Shown: positions 30,221 to 36,406 of the stretch, in pieces
How the letters are laid out: each line of letters opens with the position of its first letter
Position numbering within the stretch: the first letter of the stretch is position 1
DNA from: Magnetococcales bacterium
GTDB lineage: Bacteria; Pseudomonadota; Magnetococcia; Magnetococcales; JADFYX01
Length of the DNA stretch: 36,406 bases
Assembly: GCA_015232365.1 (NCBI GenBank)
Contig: JADFZU010000029.1
Coordinates: forward strand, 1-36,406
Direction: 5' to 3'
Program-made: the position numbers and the translations under genes
The notes under the pieces: generated by a model
What the model saw: only the letters and a program-made list of their open reading frames with translations
Databases searched by the model: none
Told to the model about the DNA's origin: nothing

Positions 30221-30685
30221 TTAAACCTCTATATCTTTCAACTCTTTGGCTATTCTATCCTGCATATCTTCATTGATTTCTGCTTTTGGTTTTACCTCTG
30301 CACTTTTTTTGTGCCACTTTTTAAAAGCTGCCATAAGTGCCAGACCACCGATTAACAGACCTGCCAATGGACCAAACCATAGTAGAAGGTTCATCCCTTT
30401 TTTAGTTGGCTCTAGATAGATGTAGTCACCATAACGTTGGAAAAAATAGTCCCTGATGGCCGCTTCACTATCCCCAGCGTTTACCTTTTCCCGAATAATC
30501 TCCAGCATATCCTTGGCTAGGTCTGAGTTGGACTCGTATACCGATTGGTTTTGACATACCGCACAACGCAGATCTTTGGCAATAACCCGCACCATTGCTT
30601 CCGAGGGCTCTTCATCCAGGCTGGCTGCCTTTAGTGGAGATATGGTGGTTAACAACAGAAAAAACAGTAAAAAAAATCGCCCCAT
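30221..30685 (-). CDS. ccmH: Cytochrome c maturation protein CcmH
   Basis: CcmH is a membrane-anchored thioredoxin-like protein that reduces or delivers apocytochrome c to CcmF. The 154-residue form has a signal peptide (FFLLFFLLLTTISPLKA), the redox motif LRCAVCQNQS with C41/C44, ESNSDLAKDMLEIIREKV, GDYIYLEP and one C-terminal membrane helix (LLLWFGPLAGLLIGGLALM). ATG 30685 is chosen over an upstream in-frame start at 30751 because GGAGAG lies 5 nt upstream and the ccmG stop is 1 bp away. The CcmI-like TPR half found in some fusions is absent. Last gene of the ccm operon. Confidence 0.94.
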   Translation of the reverse strand: MGRFFLLFFLLLTTISPLKAASLDEEPSEAMVRVIAKDLRCAVCQNQSVYESNSDLAKDMLEIIREKVNAGDSEAAIRDYFFQRYGDYIYLEPTKKGMNLLLWFGPLAGLLIGGLALMAAFKKWHKKSAEVKPKAEINEDMQDRIAKELKDIEV

Positions 30686-30686
30686 A

Positions 30687-31238
30687 TTACTCTCCAAAAC
30701 CGCCGGTTTTACCTTGGATATGGGGCAGGGCAACCTTTTCAAACCAACCAAAATAGAGAGGTCCGGTGTGTTTTAGCCTGACCATTCCCGTAGGATCAAT
30801 GAGAAAAGATTCCGGTGCACCGTAAACCCCCCAATCAATAGCTACTTTCTGTTTGGGATCAAAAACATGGCGATAACCAGGATCACCATGACGACTGAAA
30901 AAACTGTTGGCCCCTTCTACCGTATCTCTAAAATCCACTCCGATAATAACAAAATCATCCCGGCCTCTTGCTACTTTGGCTAGCTCCATCAGGTAGGGGT
31001 GTTCAGAGACGCAACTAACACACCATGAGCCCCAAAAATTAAGCAGCACCCACTTACCTTTATAATCTGCAAGTGATATCTCTCCATTGCCATCCAGTGC
31101 CTGTGCAGTAAAGTTGGAAGCAGATTTATTGATTATTGGTGAGGGAATATCCCTAGGATTATTTCCCAGCCCTCCGGCAAAAAGGGCCATTATCACCACT
31201 AAAGAGAGCAGCAGAACTATTTTCCAAGAATTTTTCAT
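30687..31238 (-). CDS. ccmG: Thiol:disulfide interchange protein CcmG (DsbE)
   Basis: CcmG is a periplasmic, membrane-tethered thioredoxin that keeps apocytochrome CXXCH cysteines reduced. An N-terminal anchor (WKIVLLLSLVVIMALFAGG) precedes the thioredoxin fold, with WCVSC (C73/C76 from this start) and the cis-Pro loop GVYGAPESFLID. ATG 31238 is preferred. A TTG three codons upstream (31247), with AGGAA ahead of it, is a real alternative. It lies 138 bp after ccmF, a gap containing a hairpin. Confidence 0.94.
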   Translation of the reverse strand: MKNSWKIVLLLSLVVIMALFAGGLGNNPRDIPSPIINKSASNFTAQALDGNGEISLADYKGKWVLLNFWGSWCVSCVSEHPYLMELAKVARGRDDFVIIGVDFRDTVEGANSFFSRHGDPGYRHVFDPKQKVAIDWGVYGAPESFLIDPTGMVRLKHTGPLYFGWFEKVALPHIQGKTGGFGE

Positions 31239-31272
31239 AATATCCAAGCGGTTCCTAAACTAAATAGCCTCC

Positions 31273-31305
31273 ACTGTCATTCCCGTGAAGATAGGAATGA
31301 CGGTG
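31273..31305. repeat. Hairpin repeat between ccmF and ccmG
   Basis: ACTGTCATTCC and GGAATGACGGT form an 11-bp stem (one G-T pair) around a 10-nt loop. The GTCATTCCCG...GGAATGAC type is a common dispersed palindrome in bacteria. Inside an operon it could act as an mRNA processing or stability site. Confidence 0.5.
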
Positions 31306-31385
31306 ATCGACTATATGTGCCATATTCAGTTGAAATTAAAATAGTCAGTTAAAAGCCTGGGGGTTAAAGCCTGCAAAACCAAAAA

Positions 31386-33353
31386 CTACCCCACTAACGA
31401 CTCTCTCTTTCTAATACGACCCTGCATCAGGGCAATTGCCACACCAAAGGCCATAACCCCAGCACCAGCCCAGACCCAGACTACCAACGGATTACGATAT
31501 ACCCGAATCGAATAGACGTTATCTTTAACCTCATCGCCTAAAACCACATAGATATCCTCAAACCATGTAGTATGAATCGCTGCCTCTGTTGTCGGTTGTG
31601 AGGTCTCATTATAGACCCGCTTTTGTGGGCGTAGCTCAACGGTAAAGCCGCTCTTATGGTCGGCCTGAACAACTGCCTCAACAGCTTTCCAGTTGTGACG
31701 GCTCGCAGTGCCAACCGATTTTAGGGTTAGATTCCAATCGCCAACCTGGATTTTATCCGAGGGGGACATAAAAAGATTTTTCTCATCTTGAAAAAGCCCC
31801 GAACCAATAAATCCTGCCGCCATGACCAAAATACCAAAATGGACAACAAAACCACCATAACGGCGTTTATTCCTGCCTAAAAGTTGCAACAGTACCACTA
31901 ATGCTGAACTAGAGCCATTTTTAGCCATCCTGGCTCTAACCCGGCGCATGGTGTCAAGTATATGAGTGGCTAAAACAAAAACAATCACTACCACACTGCA
32001 AATACCATAAAAATTAGCCAGACCCAAAACCCCGGCACCAACTCCGGCAATCGCAGCTAAAACAGCAGGCAAGAGTAGATCACGTTTAAGATGAGCGATG
32101 CTCGCCTTACGCCACGCAACCACCGGACCTATACCCATCATAAAGATAATTCCCAACATTATAGGGATAAATACCGTGTTGTAATAAGGTGCTCCAACCG
32201 AAACCTTGGAGTCGGTCCAGGTCTCCACAGCAAGGGGATAGAGAGTGCCCAGCAGAACAGTTAAAGTTGCAACCAGTAAAAATAGATTATTAAAAAGAAA
32301 TGCCGCTTCTTTAGAGAGGGGGTTATCCAGACTGATGTTGGTCTCCAACTGGTCTGACTTCATGGTTAAAACACCAAAAGAGAAAAACAGCAGGACCATC
32401 ATAAAGACCAAAATATAGACACCCCGCCCTGGGTCAGATGCAAAAGCGTGGACCGAAGAGAGAACCCCGGAACGGACTAAAAACGTCCCCAATATTGCCA
32501 AAGCAAAGGTGGTTATGATTAAAAATACGTTCCAGGTTTTAAACATCTTTCGCCGCTCTTGAACCATAACCGAATGGAGAAAAGCGGTAGAGGTAAGCCA
32601 CGGCATGAATGAGGCGTTCTCTACCGGGTCCCATGCCCAATACCCGCCCCAGCCCAACTCGTAATAGGCCCAGTAAGCACCAAAAACTATACCGGTAGTC
32701 AGCATGGACCAGGAAAAAAGCGTCCACCGCCGGGTGGCTAAAAGCCACTCTTCATTAGCCTGTCCGGTAATCAAAGCTGCCATGGCAAAAGCATAGGGAA
32801 TAGCAAAGCCAACATAACCCATATAGAGAAATGGCGGATGGAATACCATACCGGGATCTTGCAAAAGAGGGTTTAAATCTTTGCCGTCAAATGGTGGGGG
32901 TATCAACCGCTCAAACGGGGTAGAGAGAAAGAGCACCAAAAGAAGAAACCCCATAAGCAGTGCCCCTAAAATTGCCAGCACATAAGGCATAGAGGTTGAG
33001 TGGGTCTGCCAGTGTCGCCAGGCAGCTACGGCTATATAGACCGAAAGCAGCCAAGCCCAAAGCAGCAAGGAGCCTTCATGACCACCCCACATAGCAGTAC
33101 CAAGATAAAAAATTGGCAGGTCCAGAGAGGCGTGCTTTGCTACGTAGAGAACCGAAAAATCGTGGTTCAAAAATGAGTTGATCAGTCCTACTGTCGAAAT
33201 AGTCAGCAGTACGGCTACTACTATTGCCGCATGGCGGCCAACCCTGATCCAGGCCAGGTTGCCGCTTTTTACCCCGTAGAGTGGAGCTGCTATTTGGACT
33301 ACTGTCAATGTTATTGCTAACAGTGCTGCAAAATGGGCAATCTCAATCCACAC
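31386..33353 (-). CDS. ccmF: Cytochrome c haem lyase subunit CcmF
   Basis: CcmF is the multi-spanning core of the System I haem ligase, which takes haem from holo-CcmE and attaches it to apocytochrome c with CcmH. The roughly 655-residue protein has about 14 membrane helices, the tryptophan-rich WWD motif (GWGGYWAWDPVENASFMPWL) and haem-ligand histidines around it. The start is placed at GTG 33353: AAAGGAGA lies 5 nt upstream, and the product then begins WIEIAHFA like relatives. A GTG at 33371 without a ribosome-binding site would add 6 residues. Confidence 0.95.
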   Translation of the reverse strand: MWIEIAHFAALLAITLTVVQIAAPLYGVKSGNLAWIRVGRHAAIVVAVLLTISTVGLINSFLNHDFSVLYVAKHASLDLPIFYLGTAMWGGHEGSLLLWAWLLSVYIAVAAWRHWQTHSTSMPYVLAILGALLMGFLLLVLFLSTPFERLIPPPFDGKDLNPLLQDPGMVFHPPFLYMGYVGFAIPYAFAMAALITGQANEEWLLATRRWTLFSWSMLTTGIVFGAYWAYYELGWGGYWAWDPVENASFMPWLTSTAFLHSVMVQERRKMFKTWNVFLIITTFALAILGTFLVRSGVLSSVHAFASDPGRGVYILVFMMVLLFFSFGVLTMKSDQLETNISLDNPLSKEAAFLFNNLFLLVATLTVLLGTLYPLAVETWTDSKVSVGAPYYNTVFIPIMLGIIFMMGIGPVVAWRKASIAHLKRDLLLPAVLAAIAGVGAGVLGLANFYGICSVVVIVFVLATHILDTMRRVRARMAKNGSSSALVVLLQLLGRNKRRYGGFVVHFGILVMAAGFIGSGLFQDEKNLFMSPSDKIQVGDWNLTLKSVGTASRHNWKAVEAVVQADHKSGFTVELRPQKRVYNETSQPTTEAAIHTTWFEDIYVVLGDEVKDNVYSIRVYRNPLVVWVWAGAGVMAFGVAIALMQGRIRKRESLVG

Positions 33354-33379
33354 AATCTCTCCTTTATCCACTGAGAAGC

Positions 33380-33419
33380 GGCACTCCCCCTTCCCAGGCC
33401 CATCCCATGAAGTTTTTTT
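33380..33419. repeat. Partial composite repeat between ccmE and ccmF
   Basis: GGCACTCCCCC, TTCCCAGGCCCATCCCATGA and a T-rich tail match the first module of the repeats at 12041 and 30073. The hairpin module (GGGGGCAAAGCCCCC) is absent. It fills most of the 69-bp ccmE-ccmF gap. Confidence 0.45.
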
Positions 33420-33422
33420 AAC

Positions 33423-33878
33423 CTACTGCATTGTTTTTAGTATTGATTCTTTTGCTTTTGCTATACCCTCTTGGCTCATCTCTATCGGCATATAATCTTC
33501 GGAATGTTTGGCCAGGATGCTGGAGGCTATAAAATCTTTACCCCTATACCAGACACCTTCGACTATTACCCCCTGCCCCTCCCGGAACAGATCCGGCAAC
33601 ATACCGTCATAACGGACCGGAAATAGATTGTCGCCATCAGTTACCATAAAGCGGATTTTCAGGGTTCCAGCCTCTCTGACCAGAGTTCCCTCCTGGACCA
33701 TGCCTCCGATACGGACTTTTTTACCATTAATTGTATCGCCTTTTGCGACAATTTCCGTTGGGGTATAAAAATAGACCAGTGAACCGGTAAATGATGAAAA
33801 GACCAACGATAGCAGTGCACCACCCACCACCAGAACCGTCAAAACCAGAAATAGCCGTTTTTGCTTTTTTTTATTCAT
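33423..33878 (-). CDS. ccmE: Cytochrome c maturation haem chaperone CcmE
   Basis: CcmE carries haem covalently in the periplasm from CcmC to CcmF. The 151 residues have an N-terminal membrane anchor (LFLVLTVLVVGGALLSLVF), an OB-fold, and the haem-binding motif LAKHSEDYMP with His125 and Tyr129 (E. coli H130/Y134). It is the histidine form, not the cysteine variant of some lineages. The start ATG overlaps the ccmD end by 8 bp, with AGGAA upstream. Confidence 0.96.
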   Translation of the reverse strand: MNKKKQKRLFLVLTVLVVGGALLSLVFSSFTGSLVYFYTPTEIVAKGDTINGKKVRIGGMVQEGTLVREAGTLKIRFMVTDGDNLFPVRYDGMLPDLFREGQGVIVEGVWYRGKDFIASSILAKHSEDYMPIEMSQEGIAKAKESILKTMQ

Positions 33879-34008
33879 TTGTAGTTTCCTGCTCTCCTAA
33901 CTGCTGCTGTGCCAGGCGCAAACTCCGCTGCCATTTTAAGGTTAAAAAACCGTAAATCACAGAGGCAATACCATAAACGGCAAGAACATATGGAGTGTAA
34001 TCAATCAT
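33871..34008 (-). CDS. ccmD: Haem exporter accessory protein CcmD
   Basis: A 45-residue frame reading MIDYTPYVLAVYGIASVIYG, then FLTLKWQRSLRLAQQQ and a polar tail. One membrane helix, a basic cytoplasmic side and the position between ccmC and ccmE identify CcmD, which helps release holo-CcmE from CcmABC. The ATG lies inside the ccmC end (8-bp overlap) with AGAGGA about 9 nt upstream, and its stop overlaps the ccmE start. It is easily missed because of its size. Confidence 0.92.
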   Translation of the reverse strand: MIDYTPYVLAVYGIASVIYGFLTLKWQRSLRLAQQQLGEQETTNE

Positions 34009-34696
34009 TGTTTTCCATCCTCTCCAGATCTAAAACTTCCAACTGTCGCCGGGCGGCAACTTCACGGGCCTTGACCACTACCATGTAAGCTCCAAGACAG
34101 ATAAAAGCCAGCGCCATAACCAGCAGAGGTGGGAGAAGAGCACCGGTAATAGTTGGAGTTCCCGAAGCCCCACCAAACGATGGTGGTTGATGTAGAGTAC
34201 GCCACCAGACCACAGAGAAGTGAATAATGGGCAGGTCAACAGCACCGATAATAGCCAGAATAGCCGTAGCTTTAGCCGACTTGCCCGGCTCATCAAGTGA
34301 GCTACGCAGGGCCATCAAACCGAAGTATAGTATCAGCAGCACCAACATAGAGGTAAGGCGGGCATCCCAAGCCCACCATGTTCCCCACATCGGTTTCCCC
34401 CAGATGGAGCCAGAGGCCAGGGTGACAGCGGTAAATGCCGCACCAACCGGAACCGCAGCCTCCGCTATTATATCTGCTGTTTCACTCTTTTTCCAAAGAT
34501 AGAAGATGCTGGATATGGTCAATAGAAGATAACAGAACAGAGCCATTTTTGCTGACGGCACATGTACGTATAGTATGCGTACGGAGTTACCCTGTTGAAA
34601 ATCTATAGGAGCATTAAAGACCAGCCATAGGCCGTAAGCCAGTCCAAGCAGAGCAACAACCCCCAAAGGGCGTTGAATACGGGCTAAAAAATTCAT
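34001..34696 (-). CDS. ccmC: Haem exporter membrane protein CcmC
   Basis: CcmC presents haem to CcmE at the periplasmic face. The 231 residues span the membrane six times and contain the WWD motif WGTWWAWDARLTS (about 107-119) flanked by the haem-ligand histidines (VHVPSA near 45 and IHFSVVWW near 159). It starts at ATG 34696, 11 bp after ccmB, and overlaps ccmD at its end. Confidence 0.96.
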   Translation of the reverse strand: MNFLARIQRPLGVVALLGLAYGLWLVFNAPIDFQQGNSVRILYVHVPSAKMALFCYLLLTISSIFYLWKKSETADIIAEAAVPVGAAFTAVTLASGSIWGKPMWGTWWAWDARLTSMLVLLILYFGLMALRSSLDEPGKSAKATAILAIIGAVDLPIIHFSVVWWRTLHQPPSFGGASGTPTITGALLPPLLVMALAFICLGAYMVVVKAREVAARRQLEVLDLERMENND

Positions 34697-34707
34697 ACCT
34701 TTAAATT

Positions 34708-35373
34708 CTACTCCTCAACCAACCAAGAGAACCCCCACGGAGCCAGGGCCAGATAAACTGTATCAAAAATTAGCAGAAGTTTGATCCAAGGACCAGGGTG
34801 GCCATCAACAACCATCACCCCTGCAGTGGCCTGAACTCCGGCAATCAGCAGAGGAGCCACCAGCGGCAAGAGCAGCAGCGCCAGAAGAGTCTCCCGTGAA
34901 CGGGCCGCCTGAGTCATAGCAGCCAGAAGCACTCCCAGCCCGGTCAAACCCAATATTCCTAAAACCAATACCCCAAAAATCAGATGGATGACATGCCAAG
35001 CATCAACGTTGAAAAGTATCATGGTCAACGGTAGAATCATAGCCTGCACCAAAAGAGTCAATAACAGATTTCCCAACCATTTGCCGAGAAAAACAGCCCC
35101 CCTGGGCACCGAAGCCAGCAGCAACCCCTCAAAAGCACCATTCTCCTCTTCGGCCTGAAAAACCCGGCCCAGCCCCATCAAACTGGTAAAAAGCACCGTC
35201 GCCCATAGCAGTCCCGGTAGTAGTTTGACCGCAGACTGCCGGTCTGGTTCAAAAGCGGCTTGGAAAACCACCAACACCGCAACGGCAAAAAAAAGCATGG
35301 ATGATAGGGATGAACTGCGACGCAGATCTCCAACTACATCTTTCCAGGCTATGCGATAGGCTGCTTTTAACAA
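34708..35373 (-). CDS. ccmB: Haem exporter permease CcmB
   Basis: CcmB is the membrane subunit of the CcmAB ABC transporter, which powers release of haem-loaded CcmE from CcmC. The 221 residues form about six helices, with EEENGAFEGLLLASVPRGAVFLGKW in the cytoplasmic coupling region. The start is TTG at 35373, overlapping the ccmA end by 7 bp, with AAGGAG 8 nt upstream. No ATG fits the conserved start. Confidence 0.94.
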   Translation of the reverse strand: MLKAAYRIAWKDVVGDLRRSSSLSSMLFFAVAVLVVFQAAFEPDRQSAVKLLPGLLWATVLFTSLMGLGRVFQAEEENGAFEGLLLASVPRGAVFLGKWLGNLLLTLLVQAMILPLTMILFNVDAWHVIHLIFGVLVLGILGLTGLGVLLAAMTQAARSRETLLALLLLPLVAPLLIAGVQATAGVMVVDGHPGPWIKLLLIFDTVYLALAPWGFSWLVEE

Positions 35374-36038
35374 TTGGCTGACTCCTTAGAATCAAACAGA
35401 GAGCCTTTTTGCAGAAATTTTGGTCTGTGCTTTAAGGCTGCTACCCTTTGCGGGTCGTGGCTAGCCATGACAATCATGCCCCCTCCTGCAAGAAAATCGT
35501 TTAACATGCTGTTTAACCACTCCACCCCCTGGCTATCCAGAGCAGAATAGGGTTCATCAAGGAGCAGAAGAGCAGGTTTGGCAAGAAGCACCCTCGCCAA
35601 TGTTAAACGTTTTTTCATTCCGGCAGAGAACCATCTGGTAGGCCGGTCGGCAAATTTACCTAAGCCGACAGCAGAAACGGTCTCTCGCAGTAACTCATCA
35701 GAACATTGCAAACGGCGAAGATCAGCAAAAAACAGCAGGTTTTCAACCGGTGTAAGATGGCCATAAAGGTGACTGTTGTGGCTGACAAAAACCAAACGCT
35801 CCCTGATCTCAGCTCCACTGTCGGCAGAGTCCAAACCATTGAGGAGATATCGCCCCTTCTGCATGGCAAAACGGGTTGAAAGCAGGGTAAGCAGAGTTGA
35901 TTTGCCCGAACCGTTATCACCAAAGAGCACTACGCACTCACCTGCCGCCATGGTCAGATCCAAACCTCGTAAAACCTGTTGCCTGCCAAAACGGTGTGAG
36001 AGGCCAGTAACTGCTAAATGAACCATATTGGTACTCAT
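35367..36038 (-). CDS. ccmA: Haem exporter ATP-binding protein CcmA
   Basis: CcmA is the ATPase of CcmAB. The 223 residues show Walker A GDNGSGKST (40-48), the signature FSAGMKKRLTLAR, Walker B ALLLLDEPYSALD and the switch histidine ASHDP. First gene of ccmABCDEFGH. The ATG at 36038 has no ribosome-binding site; an ATG four codons later is possible. A complete 163-bp mobile element lies 31 bp upstream, so the operon promoter must be in that short gap, in the element, or beyond it. No ccmI follows ccmH. Confidence 0.95.
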   Translation of the reverse strand: MSTNMVHLAVTGLSHRFGRQQVLRGLDLTMAAGECVVLFGDNGSGKSTLLTLLSTRFAMQKGRYLLNGLDSADSGAEIRERLVFVSHNSHLYGHLTPVENLLFFADLRRLQCSDELLRETVSAVGLGKFADRPTRWFSAGMKKRLTLARVLLAKPALLLLDEPYSALDSQGVEWLNSMLNDFLAGGGMIVMASHDPQRVAALKHRPKFLQKGSLFDSKESANC

Positions 36039-36069
36039 AAAGGAGCAAAAGTGTAATAAAAAGCTTTAA

Positions 36070-36232
36070 CCTAAATTCGGCAGTTGGGTGTGCATCACTG
36101 GCAGAACATATTGGTTTAATTGGTGAATAAGAAAAAATCGAAACCACCTTATTGGTGATGAGACTTTTCCCTGATTTACCAGGTGAATCAAGAGGTTGTG
36201 CCAGTGATGCACACCCAACTGCCGAATCTAGG
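36070..36232 (+). mobile_element. 163-bp MITE-like element (copy C) upstream of ccmA
   Basis: Thirty-four-bp terminal inverted repeats (CCTAAATTCGGCAGTTGGGT, continuing with GTGCATCACTGGCA; one mismatch between ends) bound a non-coding 163-bp sequence. Direct TTTAA repeats flank it at 36065-36069 and 36233-36237. The core CACCTTATTGGTGAT and a TGATTTACCAGGTGAATCA palindrome are shared with copies A and B. The right duplication abuts the stop codon of the SPOR gene, and the left side lies 31 bp from the ccmA start. Confidence 0.88.
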
Positions 36233-36237
36233 TTTAA

Positions 36238-36406
36238 CTACCGGATTGAAGGTTTAACTAAACGGCCTGACATACCAAGCTTTTGCTGGATCAACCTCTC
36301 GGCCTGCTCAGCTTTGGTCCGAGATGAAAATGGCCCCAAACGAACCCGGTAGAAAGTTTTGGTCGGAGTTACGGATTGCTCTTGATAGACAGGCATTCTT
36401 TTACCA
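36238..36406 (-). CDS. SPOR-domain protein, C-terminal fragment
   Basis: The frame enters at the right edge and ends at a TAG (36238-36240), giving about 55 residues. It contains KTFYRVRLGPFSSRTKAEQA, ERLIQQKLGMSGRLVKPSIR. This is the last half of a SPOR domain, which binds denuded peptidoglycan at division septa; SPOR domains usually end such proteins, as here. The rest (probably an anchor and linker, or a catalytic domain) lies outside the window. Its family (DedD, FtsN, RlpA or other) cannot be told. Confidence 0.82.
   Translation of the reverse strand, partial: GKRMPVYQEQSVTPTKTFYRVRLGPFSSRTKAEQAERLIQQKLGMSGRLVKPSIR

Noticed and set aside
30221..30751. Longer ccmH starting at 30751
   Set aside because: The extra 22 residues overlap the end of ccmG, precede a proper signal peptide, and lack a ribosome-binding site; ATG 30685 has GGAGAG at good spacing.

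Overview
The window is a densely packed, almost entirely chromosomal housekeeping region of a diderm proteobacterium of moderate GC. Most genes are on the minus strand. Supporting traits are BamD and LapA/LapB (LPS-bearing outer membrane), IHF-beta, a System I cytochrome c maturation operon (ccmA-H), and a hopanoid-pathway enzyme (HpnE). The glyA-ribD-ribE-ribBA-ribH-nusB-thiL order resembles alphaproteobacteria. The pheA-tyrA-aroA-cmk-rpsA-ihfB-lapA-lapB order resembles gamma- and zetaproteobacteria. The mixture could fit a deep proteobacterial lineage (Magnetococcia- or Zetaproteobacteria-like), but this placement is inference and not secure.

Layout. (1) 1-342: the end of an IS21-family element, with the istA N-terminus and 23-bp-spaced terminal repeats. 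(2) 525-612: tRNA-Ser(UGA) with its terminator. (3) 802-4890: gyrA-serS transcribed leftward. (4) 4891-5451: a 561-bp gap holding one complete 163-bp MITE-like element and a decayed relative, then purB rightward. (5) 6886-13885: rpiB, glyA, the complete riboflavin set, nusB and thiL, all leftward. (6) 13916-22444: pheA-tyrA-aroA-cmk-rpsA, then ihfB, lapA-lapB and a DUF2062 protein. Starts here and in the rib block are often GTG or TTG, with 1-8 bp overlaps. (7) bamD, then hpnE divergent from an RND exporter carrying a C-terminal cyclic-nucleotide-binding domain. (8) An exported thioredoxin-domain DUF255 protein. (9) ccmABCDEFGH leftward. (10) A second complete 163-bp MITE-like element and the C-terminus of a SPOR-domain protein.

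How the genes work together: pheA, tyrA and aroA serve aromatic amino acid synthesis. ribD, ribE, ribBA and ribH make riboflavin from GTP and ribulose-5-phosphate, which RpiB helps balance. glyA feeds one-carbon units to purine synthesis (purB). lapAB and bamD serve the outer membrane. The ccm genes attach haem to periplasmic c-type cytochromes.

No defence island, CRISPR array or biosynthetic gene cluster is visible. The points most worth a second look are the 163-bp mobile repeats with clean 5-bp target duplications, the RND-cNMP fusion beside hpnE, a natural valine at the GyrA quinolone hot-spot, an acidic repeat-bearing GyrA insertion, the class II EPSP synthase motifs, an altered prephenate dehydratase TRF motif, and a composite palindromic intergenic repeat family.
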